Assembly: GCA_963281155.1 (NCBI GenBank)
Contig: CAUJLY010000006.1
Location: forward strand, 9,858,001 to 9,922,000
DNA length: 64,000 bases
Reading direction: 5' to 3'
Source of the DNA: Rhabditophanes sp. KR3021
Lineage: Eukaryota > Nematoda > Chromadorea > Rhabditida > Alloionematidae
Numbering within the stretch: position 1 is the stretch's first letter; the number at the start of each line of letters is the position of its first letter. Shown here one piece after another: positions 24,501-37,900 of the stretch. Below the pieces are notes generated by a model. That model did no database searches. It had not been told where the DNA came from and saw only the letters and a program-made list of their open reading frames with translations. The translations under genes were made by a program, and so were the position numbers.

Positions 24501-27500
24501 TCATCATCTTGAATATGTAGCATATGAGTTAGTATTTGTGATATGTTACATGTTTGATTGACTAAACTTCTCAACATACTTTAAATCACACTTCGCTCAT
24601 ATCTATTTTTTAGTTTACATCACATGGCCCACACTTTTGAAGTTTTAACAAAATTTACTTATACACACGCATATATATTTATCAGCTATATCAGCTCTTC
24701 TTGTGTTGTGTAGATATCTGGTGATAACACCAACCGAAATGCATTCCTATGATGCAAAGGACAAAAAGAACTATTTTAATATAATTTCTATTTTATCATC
24801 CTCAAGAGTATCTTAATCTTTGCTCATCCCTTTTTTGACTCCTTTATGTTTTCAAATTAAGTTTTGTGTTTTTAAAAGATATATAGTCTAATTTTGATGG
24901 TGCATCACATGCATACACATTATCATATTAAAACATAACTTTTAATGGCAAAATCTGGGAAGATTAGGAGCTACTTGGTGGTAACGGTCAGAGTCTGTCT
25001 CATTTATAAAAATAACATCCAAAACACTTACTTAATGTGCATCTCTATTTTTTATTTTACTTGGGATAGAGCTAATTTTAGCTAATGATTGTAGGGAAGT
25101 ATATGCTAATTTGTGGTAGCTTGAATACTATCATTTTTAATGAAGGATATCCAGCATATACTTAAAGTCACATATCAACTCTTGAACAAGTTAATTATAT
25201 TAAATTTTATAATAAGGCCTAATTTAGATGGTATTAATTTATACTTTTATATACACACTTCCGCGATATGACTGTCCCCGTCACGACAAAAGCACGTCGT
25301 CAACAAAAGAGCCTATGTAATGAAAGTGGCTAATGTCAACGATGTCTTGTCCCGACCATAAAAAGAAAGCGCCTATGCCAATTTTCACCCACTGCCTTTA
25401 TATAGAATATTTTGGATGTTGGGGAGAACTTTTTATATAACATAAACGTCTACACCATCATTATTAGCATTGTTGCAATCATTTATAAAGACCCAATTTG
25501 ATGGGGTCTCTTCGTTCACATGGATATATTTAGACAAGGTTATAAGTGTGCAATCCTCTCCCACCAAGCCTCTAAATAAAAAAAGAGTGCCACTATTATC
25601 ATGTTGAATATTAAATTAATTTGTGTTCAAAATAGTTGAACGTAAGTGGGGTTGTTCAAGCGTATGATTAAGTTCGGGTTTTTTATAGAGTAGGTCATTA
25701 AAGTGCGTATCTAATGCTTATTATAGTTTTTATTTATTTGGAGACCACATTAAGCTTATAATCGGTTTTTTAATCAATTTTGAAATATTATTTTATGGGA
25801 ATTTATTTTTGTTATTATTCTCTAGTATTTGCCATGCTAAAAATTCTTTTCTTTCCAACTAATAATTGCATATATCTTTCTAGAATTATGTTTATCAGGC
25901 TACGATTAAATTATTGATAACGAAATGTATTAAATATAAACAAAATTTGTTAAATAATTTGATAGGATATAAAGTTTCACATTTTTCATAAATTATTAAA
26001 CTACGTATCTTTAGATTACTTTATTTTTAGATGCAGATCAAATTCAGCAAAAAATGTAAATGATACCGCAAAAAAGTAATAAATATGTGGGTCCTTTAAT
26101 CAAATTAACTATTTTTGGTAACAAATTGAATTTCTGTCCACTTTATCAAGTGTAATTTTGATAAACTTGCCTCGTGCGCTTGCCTTTAACCACTTGAAAA
26201 TGACCTCACATGATATAAATAATAAATACTTGCCCACAAGAACAATCGCTTCCTTTATGCTCCCACAATTATAATGAAAATATTAATCTATTTTTTGTTC
26301 GCTTAATTTATGTACTTTTAGACACCAAACACAACTCCCCTTTTCAGTTCCTTACTAGTGTTTAATTAACAATTTAGGTTTAATTTTTAAAAAGTTTATG
26401 CCTTTATCACTAAATTTAATCGAAAAAAGAATATAACATGCGTACATTTAGTTTAAAGTAAAACATGGAGGCTTTCTCTCCATATATTAAGTTTTTTGAG
26501 AGAGTAAAGAGTTTTGTATTGATAAAGGTTGACACAATGCATTTAGAATACTATTCCAAATGATATTTTAATACCCCCAAAATAATATAAACACACATTC
26601 TCTTTTTTTGGAAATTAATATTTGTTGAGAAGGACTGTTCCATCTCCAATTTATTCAAGTTCGCTTTTAGTGGTATCTTTATTATCGTTAACTGTTGACA
26701 TAAGATAGGTCTGTCTCCTTGTTACTATTTATTTATGCCAATTCGAGAGTTAACTTCTAATTTATTGGTTTGGTTTATAGGAAAATGTTGCTATTTTAGT
26801 GGTTGTTGTCATCAAAGACAAAGTATTAAATTTGTCAACAGCTGTTTTCATGAACTATTTTTGACGACTATTGCTTTCTCTTTTTAATCCTTTGAACATT
26901 GCAAAATACATGTATGTGGCTTTAACCTTCTCATACACATTGATTCCCGAACCTATGTTTATTGGACCAATGAATAAGGCAATTAAAGTTTTATCGTAAA
27001 AGGAAAAATAGTGGGTTTAAACTTCAAAATTAATACATTTAACTGTCATAAGCGATTCTTAAATTGTACTTATTAGTTAGCGTTGCTTTCTTTCCTTCTT
27101 ACTTTAAAGTCTTTAGAGCTGAGGAAAAGCTTGTCAAATGCTGAAACAGTTACCCACATTTTATTAAATCCTTGAGCCTCTTAACACAAATTCTAGTGTT
27201 GCCAACTATTTGCTACATTTCTAGATCCTTATATCATAAATAAATTAACTAGATATAATCACTTGCATAAATCAAATGCTGCCCTTGTCCCAAAAAATAC
27301 TATTCAGGTAAATTAACAGCCACTTTTTATTTAAAATATATTTATTACACTATTGTTTGTGTTGTACCGACAATTTACTGCTTTACATTAATAACGAATG
27401 AAAGCAAGCAATTAAAATTGATTTAACAGTAAAATGAGCTTCTGATCTGGACAATAGTGCTTTATTTGTTTTCTAATCTGACACTTGGTCCACTGTCTCG

Positions 27501-28134
27501 ACATATCTAGGTGCCCTGCAACCAATTTTAATTAGCTAAAGGTCATTTTCAAAGGAACTATGATATGGTGTCGGTTAACAGAAGAAGTAATACTTAATTT
27601 TACACTTTTTGTGTTGGTTTTTAATTAAAGCTAATAAGTGTGGTAGTTCCAATTATTTTCGGTTCTTTTACAGTAATTTGAAACTAGTGGATATATTTCA
27701 TGAAAAATGAGTACTTTGAAAATTAATCACATTGCAAAGATAAATTTCAATCTTGTTAACGAGCTCACTTTCAAAAAACGATAAATTACAAAAGAAGGCC
27801 ATTTGTTATTGTTATCTATAACTTTTTTATAAGATATGGTTAATGAGCAAGAAAAGGTTCTCTACAAAAAGTTTTGTTATGAAATGTCAGCCCCATCTTA
27901 CTATTTAAGTTTGTACCCAGATGTATTTATGAATAATAAATGAGCGATTAAAGATGGGAACAGATGACTTTCTTTGATATTAGTAAAGTTAATGATATTA
28001 TTGTTTTTAAATGAATTAATTCTAATCTTTGGCAAAAAATGTTTATTATTTAGACAGCTATTTGTACATTATATCAAAGAAATTATGCATACAATACATT
28101 ACATAAATTAACATATAATTTCTTGAGGTAATGA
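21518..28134. other. Gene-poor stretch upstream of the GPCR
   Basis: No complete gene. A 66-codon plus ORF at 21596-21796 is basic and unrecognised. A GC-elevated island at about 25258-25400 carries a 21-codon ATG ORF on the plus strand and, on the minus strand, a canonical TATATAAAG box near 25395-25405; it could be a promoter or 5' UTR exon. A short hairpin occurs at about 24292-24330 (AAGACCGA/TCGGTCTT arms). A minus-strand exon-like end at 27473-27515 (GCAG acceptor, APRYVETVDQVSD, stop, AATAAA about 10 nt on) is the best coding candidate here. Confidence 0.3.
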
Positions 28135-28139
28135 GCTGA

Positions 28140-28450
28140 ACTTATTAAACATCGGAAGGCACGGGGGTGCAGTCGTCCGGCATCGGAAGACGTCTGAACC
28201 AGAGGCAGTCGACCGGCATTCTTTCACAGGACAGGACGAGGTTTTGTAGCAGATAGAAAGATAATATGTTATTATCAGTTATCCAACCTCTACAGAATAA
28301 ACCTTCTCGAATCTGATCATTCGGGTTTTGTAGAAGGCTACTATTTAACATCTAGCGAGATCAGGCCTTTTCGCAACATAGTGGGTTCGAGCCCGAAACC
28401 TTCGGGTAACAATTAAGCTAACATAACACTCTGCTACTCCTAGCTGACAA
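28140..28450 (-). mobile_element. tRNA-derived SINE-like element
   Basis: This patch is clearly more GC-rich than its flanks. Read on the minus strand it starts (about 28447-28372) with a tRNA-like head: an A-box-like TAGCAGAGTG and a B-box-like GGCTCGAACCC, about 50 nt apart, i.e. an internal RNA polymerase III promoter. The head is followed by about 230 nt of unrelated, GC-rich body ending near 28140. No clamp of matching acceptor stems is visible, so it is not a working tRNA. This layout is that of a tRNA-derived SINE. Target-site duplications were not found with confidence, and one end may have been disturbed by the adjacent MITE. Confidence 0.55.
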
Positions 28451-28460
28451 ATGCTAATTA

Positions 28461-28599
28461 CAGTAAAATCTGAGTATAGTGAACAAGATATTTTTGGTTG
28501 GCTTTAGAGTAATTTACATTTTTTAATCTGAGTATAATGAACATCTGTCTATAGTGGACAAATGTTCCCTTCGGCGTCCACTAAAGACAGATTTCACTG
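28461..28599. mobile_element. MITE with about 24-bp inverted repeats
   Basis: 139-bp non-coding element. The left end CAGTAAAATCTGAGTATAGT and the inverse of the right end CAGTGAAATCTGTCTTTAGT match at most positions over about 24 bp, the CAGT(G/A)AAA start being typical of Tc1/mariner-pogo-type elements. TA precedes the left end; the right flank is CA, so the TA duplication is imperfect. A degenerate internal repeat of the end (about 28522-28555) lies close to the right arm. No transposase is encoded. Confidence 0.7.
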
Positions 28600-31500
28600 C
28601 ATTATATAAATTTCTTCTCAGAATAAAGTATTTTTAAATGTTTCTTGGTTCCCCAAAACAAATGCAACTGTTGAAATATCTAAACTCTTCAAAATTCATT
28701 TATACTTATTTGTTGTCGAGATAAATTTTGCGTCAAAATCATGACTTAAAATTGAATATTAAACAATAATAAATATATCCCATAATATTTGTTTAAATAT
28801 TAATATTGTCATCATATGCTAATTCTGTGAGAATCTGTATATATTTGCGCAACTGATTCGAATCATCACAAATGAAGTATTAATATTTATTCTTAATAAT
28901 TATTATCTATCTTTTATTTCCACACTTTTGTACGATTTGTAGTGTGATTTGGGTGTTGAAGTTGATTCTTTTATATTTAAATAAGATGTAAGAGCTATTA
29001 TTATTAATAATCTTCAGATAAAAATGAAGGCACATAAAAGTTGTATGTTTTTTAAATTCATATTTACTTACTTTTAAGTGATGATGACAATTGAACATAT
29101 TACATCAATAATCACTTAGAAACATACACAAGTCTTTTTTTCCTCCCTTTAAAACACAATTCTCGGGCGATCGGTTCTCTCATTTGTACTTACTACAACA
29201 ACACGACAATGACTAATAGTGTAATCACTTTTTACATTACTAACCTTTTCAGCCCCAAAAAATTAGTGACTAAACCTATTAGACGCTAATTTTTTTTTCT
29301 TAAATCCGGCACAATTTCTTTTATGACACATTCCACAGAGAAAAAAAGTCTATTGCAATCAGAATATTATAAAAGTCATTTGAAGTGAAAAGCACTACCA
29401 CCAAAAAATTATAACATCTATTTTTGCGAGGACAAATCTTCTAATTGGGCCTATTTTTTGTATTAATAATTCAGGCATAGCCACTTTGGTGTGCATCTAC
29501 TTCCAGACAACCACCACTCATACTATTCATTTTCGTCTATCAAATCGTTGTCCAAAACTAAAAATAGTTAAATATTTTTTAAATAACCTAAGGCCTCTGC
29601 AATGCTCCATATTTTATGTGTATGGTGACACCCTTAATAATATAAACCCAAATTTTGGACAAACTCTTATATCATTAGTTATTTCTTCAAATAATAACAT
29701 ATACATACATATTTTTAGTTGACGATTATTATATTTGCTTTTGTTACGCTTTCGTTTTATTAACTTTTAGTTACAATATTTTGTCATTCAAATTGTAACA
29801 CTTACTTAATTGTTGGAAATGTTTTAAGCAGGTATTTATAGATATTCATGGCTAACTGAAAAGAATGATATTTATTCATGATTTATCAAATGTGGATGAA
29901 TTTGTATTTTGATGACTGAAAGTTTATGAATAGTGGGCGTTTATCCATAATGCTTTGAGATACTGGATTAAATTACAGTGATTTAATTCATATGTATACG
30001 ATTGTTGTTTGTGTGCTTAAGTTTGAAGACACTTTTAAGTTTACCATGCGATTAACCTTATTATTCGCTATTATTCTATATGATCAGCTATAATCTTTGA
30101 CATACACTGATACTATTTTAATTAAATTCTTGTATTTTTAAGAAATCGAGAATATGAATGTGAATATGTATGAATGTAAATTGATGCACACTACAAAGCA
30201 TCTAAAATTACAAAGTTAAGGAAATGTTTTTAAAAATATTGAAACAAGTGGGGGCAAGTGATAAAGATTAAACGAATCTTTCAAAATATATCCTCATTTT
30301 TCGACTCTCTATATTCATTTCCACGTCAGTATGTGAAAGCCTTCTGTTTACATTTTTTAATATAAAAAATTGTTGGTTGAAACTATTTGTTTTGCCACAC
30401 TATTTTTCGATGCTTTCTTAGTGCCTATCTTTTCATTTATCAACGTTTGCGTCTGGAGCGAGAAAATGATATGCTTTTTGATTAGATTAGGTTTAAAATA
30501 GCGGTAGTGGGTTTTTTGCTATAATTGTGTGTATAATATTAGGATTAACAAGTTGATTTAGTGATGCCATTGAACGAGAACAACCTTTGTTGTTTAGATT
30601 TTATGTACATCTACTACTTCAATCACAACTTTTCTTATCAAATAGTCCTTATATACATACTTTTTCTTGAACAAACAGGTGATGTATCTATGTTTCTTAG
30701 TTTATATTTTTGGTTTATTGTTTCCGAATAACATTTCACCACACACCACATACTTTTTATTTACCGCCGCTTGGTTCTTAAAAGTTATGTCTTTGTACAT
30801 TTATTCTTGAAAGAATAACAACAAAACTAAAAACTTATAGTCTTTATTTATGTTTAGAAGTTTTAGTATATGTACGCAATTAACAACCATCTACCATTTA
30901 CATTCAGGGACATATAAGTACATACGTATATTTGGAGTCTATATTTTAAAAGTAATCTTTCCTTTCTAACCGTAAAGTCTATATTTTTAGTTTACATATT
31001 TTAATAATTTTTGCTACCAAGGTTCAATCCACTTCATTTTATTAGACTTTGGAGAGATGAATAAAAATGCAGTAGCTTAAATACTTGATCTAGTAAGATT
31101 AAAAGCAAAAGATGTGTTTTTTCATTAGATACAAATGATTTAAATTAATTTGTGGTGACCGGTCGGTAATGATTGTTAGTTATGGTGGAATAGACTCATC
31201 ACTTTCGAACACACCCCAGTTTAATAGTATAATGCTTTGCTAATTAATATTTATTGTGCAAATTCTGTCATCGTGGTACAAATTTAATTCTGTTTCATTA
31301 AAAAGTTTTATCAATACCAATAATGCTCTAATAACCCAGTCTATCTGTTGTGGGGTCGTAGTTTTGCCTTTATTTCTTTTGTTACAATTAACTTTATAAA
31401 TCTCTTCAATCAAATCTTTTTGCACAATTTTATTTATTATGATAGATTCATCTTGTCATTTAGTAGGAACTCATTATTTTGAATTAACTCCTTTTGTTCT

Positions 31501-31938
31501 TTTTAATGCACTACCATTTTAGTCACCATTCTCTCTTTACGAAATAAAAGACTAAATGTTGTTTGGTGATTGTTGAATACTAAAGATTATAAGTTCATTA
31601 CCACACATAATCTCTTAACAATCCCATATAAATTTAACTGCTATGAATCATCACAATCCAGGCTTTAGCTAACTAAATGATATCTTTTTTGTCAGCATAT
31701 TCGCGTCGTCTACTAAAACTATTGTTTGCCTTTGATTTTCAAATGTATCTTTTAAGTTAATCAATTTTTTATAGACTGGCTCACAGCTGATGACTTCACT
31801 CAGTGGTCTGCCAAAAAACAGATTATCACTTAATAAAAGCTACATTTTTTATTGTGAAAAGGCCATTTGACTTCTTAAATATCCTCATTGATATTTCAGT
31901 GGTATATTTTTGATTGCTATTTGTTTACCAATTTCCAG

Positions 31939-34900
31939 GCCTCGCTGCTACGGGATTGCTTCAAACTCTTTGGTAAGTGATGGAAAAGTTAAATTGAGTA
32001 ACCTTTTAATAGGATTCCGAAAAGAAATCCTTTACAATTTTAATCGACAAACTGGATCGTCTACCTGATTACTTTCGCGGTACAATGGATCGGCTTATTG
32101 GGTATGTTTTAAATAAAAAAGACTATAAAATTTGAAATAAACTTGATTATCCAAAGTATTAATTAATGTAAAAAGTAAACGATGACCATGCATTTATAAA
32201 CATTCATTAACTATCTGGAAACGTACATCATTTTTTAAATGTTTTTGCCAGACTTAATGATCTTAGTTTTTAATGTTAATTCAGACGTAACTTTGTGTGT
32301 ATTCATTTTATTGTAAATATAATATTTATGGTGTAATATTTTTCCGAAACACTTCTATTAATAACATTTTTGCATATTTAGTAAATGAAGACAGAATTTA
32401 ATGTTCAAACAATGATTCTTAGTTACTGTTATCGCCATTAAGGTTACTAAGAATAGTATAGCGTCATTAAGCATTGGTTGTTTCCATATGCAATAAATCA
32501 TAAATATTCTCAATTTTTTTCTTGGCTACCTTTAAGTAATGTGCGGTAAGGTTATAAAAATAGTAGTCTTTGCATTTGATGCTTTAATAATAGTTTTACT
32601 TGAGTACAATCTTTTTTGATGATCTTTCCTTGCATTTAACTTATTATGATATTTATATGATGAATAATAACATATAACTCTTTTTTACAATACATAAGAA
32701 ATGCCGAAAATGATTAATCGTATCAAATGGAAATCATCTTTTATGATACATTAAATAAATAAGCAAGTCACTACGTTTTCATTGATCAGCTAAAAAATGA
32801 ATTGTTTACTTAAAATAATACATTTGGTTTATATTCAGCTTTAGTAATTTATTCATCGATGAAAGATCCTTTCTCTGGATAGTTAGAAAATATTTTTTTA
32901 GGGATTAAGAGCTTAGGTTAACATTATTTTTTAGATTTCGAAGTTTATTTACTTAAATATTTAACAGATTGTCAACTCTTAATTGAAAGACATCATTATT
33001 CGTATCAGTTTTAGTTTGAATCCTTTTGTATACACATATATGGTACGAAGCAATCATCACTAATACCATCAATCTGTCATACTTCGTTTGACGTTCTTTC
33101 TGCCAGCCACCAAATCACCTTTTTTGCACATTAAATCTTTATCATACTTATATGTTTGTATATCATAATTTTCATAATAGCCTTTATTGCCCCTTCGAAA
33201 TATATGGTTATTGTTCGTAGATAGCTTTTTTAATTGTTACGGCAGTAAAATGAGGTAAATATTGCTGTCATAACAAATTGTTCTCTCTCTTATTTATTAT
33301 TACAGTTTGCAGTTTCTTTGAGCAATTTAGTTACACACATTTCATCCACACACACCAAACTCGCCAATTCCCTTTGCCCTATTTAACTTGAAGAGTCATA
33401 CAATTCATGACACGATTCTGAAACAATGCAATTTTTTGAAACGTTCATAATAACTCATTTTTTGCTTAATTAAAGCAATTATATTATACAACCTCCAAAT
33501 GTCTACAAAATTATCTATTCAACTTTATTCACAAATTTAATATTATTCAATTGATATACAAAGATTAACCGCATTACTAAGTCTTTGCCAACGTAAACTT
33601 TTATACATACATTCATTTTGCGTATGAAGTATAAGGATTCGTCACAACAAATATATTCATACGTCTGACTTTTCACACAAATTGATCACTTTCTTATACA
33701 AGTATTGTTAGTGATTCGTTTGTGCTGAAAAATATCCTAAGAAGTAGTAAAAACATTCTGATCAAATGAGTAAGTGTTTTTATTTCAAAACACACTCCTA
33801 CAGATCATATATCGAATTGCAATTGACAATTTTGGCTTGTCCACAATAGTGTACTTTTTCTCGGTGTTTTCACCGGTGTTGTGATCATTTAGTATATTGG
33901 GTCTTATCTCAATCCCAGTTCCCAATAATAATCATCGGTAGTATGCTTACCATATAGCTGTTTCTTCCTTCTTAGTAGGCAACTATCGCAACCCGAAAAA
34001 CCTTCATCTGTATATATGCATATCTTGATAGACTTCTCATCTTAATAAAACGACCCGTCCCGAAGGTATTATTTACAAGTACATTATTATATATACTCCA
34101 CCAACAACAAACAATATATTAAATCGCACTTTATAATAAAATAAAATACACCAAAATCACCTGCTGCTTTACCTATTCTGCTAAGAATCACTTTGATTTA
34201 TATCCTTTAAGCCTTTGGGATTCTTTTTGACAAAACAAACTTGTATCTACATTAAAATAATCTTTTTGTCTCGTATATACATGTGTATGAAAAAGAATTA
34301 ACAAAAACCTTTTCTCAAAAATATTACCTTGAAAAATGTTTCTTCACCTGCCCAATAATGTACATACATCTTCTATACACATACATCTACAAATATATAC
34401 CACACCATTCTTATATTTATTGAAAAAGAACTTGACCAGAAGTTAATTGCAAAGTGTGGATGTATTTTAATTAACTTAGTCAAGACTTCCTTCTCCTGGT
34501 GGTGGGTAAACTTTTTTAGATAGTCAACAAATTGAGAATCTATTTATATATAACTTTACCAATTATTAGATTGTGTATATACTCAAACATATGTAAAATG
34601 TTGCCAACTACAGTCGAGCATCTATTTTATACAAACTTCTCATTATTATCTCACTCTGTCGTCCATTAAATACACCAAATTTGATATATTTGATATACTA
34701 ATATGTTCTGACCGGCAATTTGTTATGTTTTTACTTGTTAGTAGTCATAATTTGGCTGGTGGGATGATGGTATTATCTAAATCAGATTAGTCAGGATGTT
34801 CAATAAATGAAGTCTTTTTATTCACTTGTTTATTTACATTTACACTATCGTCTTACAACAAAATTCGTACAAGCAATCTTGAAAAAGCCATCTACTTTTA

Positions 34901-37900
34901 CTTACCTTTTGCTATCATTAAATTCAAATGTTTTGATAATTTAAAATTACCTGATATATAAACTGATCAATCTCCGGCTAAGATGATTGATAATATTGTC
35001 CGGTTCATTTTTTTGTTTGTTCCCCTGAAGCACGTATTTTATTAAATATTGGTGACCTTTTATCACACTATAAAATAATTCAAAAACCGAATGTTTCACT
35101 CTTACTCGAAGCTAGATTATAAAATGATAAAGTGAATTAAACGATTAAAAGTTCAAATATCTTTTAAACTTTGATTTTATATTCTCCATTATACTTTACA
35201 AAATCTACAATACACCTCTTTGAAGCTATTGTCATTTTACCTTTTTAAATCGCCAATTCATCTACTTTAACAAAAATTATATAAACTCCTTCACAAAGTG
35301 ATGAGTTACACTTTTGATTTAAAAGATTGGTTGTTTAATAGTTCAAAAAGATTTAAACATTTATCCACATCTGATATATTGGTGGTGAATAATATATTTT
35401 GTGGGAAAGACATAAAGAATTTGTTGATTTTTGAGTTGCGCGCCAATTTACTCAAATTTATATTTACATAGACATATGTATTTATATTATACCGATCACC
35501 TTTTCTATGTAATTAATTATTTACGAATACTAAGAAATAGGCACCAAAAAATGTCGTTATGTTCATTTCCTTTACCTATTTCGAACCATTTTCAACTTCT
35601 TATTTGCCTGAATGGAACTATTTTATTTTTATTGCTAAAGATATTTGTAGATACGTAGTTGCATGCTTTATTAAGGACATACAGGCACCACTACCAAGCT
35701 AAGGCATCTTTTTTGGGCCTTCCAAACTTTTCATTTAAGGTTAAAATCAACCTATCCATAACAACAAACAACCTAAACAAGTTTTACTCCTTTTTGAACT
35801 AAAAAACTCAATTAGCTTCAGTCCTTTTTGTTTAATTAATCGGTCGAATCTTTCATTAATAGATACTCCTTGCGCTCACCTAAAAGTGGTGGTTGATGTT
35901 TGAAAAGTTACTAAAAAATGATAATATGCATTGTACTTTTGATTAAACTAAATGTATCAATTTCTTGAGGGGTAAAAAATGGATGTTACATTCGACGAAC
36001 ACTACATCACTTTCACTTACACGCACCATTCATTTACCTTTGAGCTGATAGATTTGATTTTGTCAGGTATATGAAGTGTCACCCATAAAAAGTGTAACCT
36101 CATAGACAGCTGATTATGTTTTGTTGTAAAAGTGACATGATACTTGTTCAAATGTTGACAATCACTGTTTTGTGTGACAAACATGTCTTGGGATAAGAGA
36201 ATTTTGAATAGGTGTTAGTAGTAAAATCACATGGGCAATCCAAGAGACATCAATCCTCTACACTCCTTTAAAGGTGCAACAAATGCTTCCATTAATACGA
36301 AGGATTATGAAGCTCCCTCTCTTTTATATTTGTAAGAATCTCTTTCAGAGAGTAAATTCATTTCTTTTGATCGCACATTTTCTTTTCATACTTTCAACAT
36401 CTTAAACATTTGTATCAGCACTTGTATACACACGTTTAGTTACTATAAATAATATTGTATTTTATTAGATAAAAGGCTCCAACAACATCTTTTATTTTTT
36501 GTTTGATCAAAAGAAGGCCTCGAGAGGGATAGTGTTAACAGGGTGCGAAACCACCACAAATTATACTTTAAAACTTCTATAGAGCTACCAAAAAATACAT
36601 TCGTTTGGTATTGTATCGTTGGTAAAGATTCGTGACAACTACCTATTAATTTGGATGATTAGAAACAAATTTGGTCGGAATATTATAGTCATTTTGATTT
36701 AAATTTCAGCAAGAAGTCTCCTTACAAATTAAATTACTTTCTTTTTAATGTCTCGCCATTATTACCAAACCATCTAAAATGTGTGATCTTTCGTTGATTT
36801 CCTAGTTACTTGACAAATTATTTTTGAATTTATTGTGATAAAAAACAATCACATTTTAATTTGTTGTCCGTTGAGATGAATGTTAACGAGATAATATATG
36901 ATCATCAAAAAATGAATTGAACTTTACTAACAAAAACATAAAGAGATATAGATCCTACCGACTTCAAGTAAATTAAATGTGTTTTGACACAACATTACAA
37001 CCTTTTTTATTACAACATCAATATTTTGTTTATGGTATGGTTAGTTTGTTGACAAATAGTACCATTCACTGCAAGGTTTAATGTGTATTCAATATACCTC
37101 CGTCAGTTGAAGCTGTAAAGGAGTAAGGATAACCACCATGTATATGTTTCCTTTGATCTATTGTTACCGACCAATTTATTTTGCAAATGTATTTATTTCT
37201 TACCTTTTTTATGTCCATTGTATATATTTGGTTGGTATCACGAAAAAGATTTCTCGCATTTTGAATAAGTCGTACATTATTCGTCACTTTTACAAACAAT
37301 TCTATTCGAGAGCCATGGATTGTCTTTTTTAAGTTCTTATCATCATTTTTACTGTTTCTATGTAGTGTATTATTTGCGATATAATATTAAGTGATTAATG
37401 CCGAGCAGTTTTTTAGATGGCAGTAATGTCTAAATCTGAATTACTGTCTGTGAATGCCGTTCATACTGGTCTTCCACCAACGGGTAGTATGAGACTAAAA
37501 CAACCACACCAACCTCGTAAACGTCAACCATCCGTTGATTCGGTGACGAAGTCAAGCTGTTGTCTAAGTAAAACTTTTATCTGCAATTTAATGACTTTTG
37601 CATCGTAAGTTTGGTGGCGTCTCTTTTTTCATGGGATTTAGATCATTTTTGTTGTTAATTAGTTGGGTAATTAATTACTCCTTTTGAAATCGAATTAAAC
37701 AACTTAATCTAAATTTAAAAAACTGCATCCGTTTCTTTTTTCATTTTTTCATTTTTTATTTATAGCCGGTCCAGGCGCAAAGGAGATACCAACAAGGAGA
37801 ATCGCGTGACGCCATGTGTAAATAAGAAGACGGGTATCAGTTTGTCTACTCACACCAACATCAATCCCAACTCCCAAATTTACAAGGCAGAAAAGCAAAT

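Noticed and set aside
25267..25332. 21-codon ATG frame as a MOB2 first exon
   Set aside because: Its possible donors all end in phase 0 or 1, whereas the next known MOB2 exon needs phase 2.
28372..28447. tRNA-like sequence with A- and B-box resemblance
   Set aside because: Arms do not pair into a cloverleaf and the sequence continues into a GC-rich body, so it was called a SINE head rather than a tRNA gene.
33972..34009. Plus-strand exon (GNYRNPKNLH) as a MOB2 internal exon
   Set aside because: The 32101 exon already ends in the phase needed at 37766, so this extra exon is unnecessary and would break the frame; its donor is weak.
37078..37299. 73-codon minus ORF upstream of MOB2
   Set aside because: No motif, AT-biased composition and it overlaps the plus-strand 5' region; the end (STDGGILNTH) has an acceptor but nothing to join.
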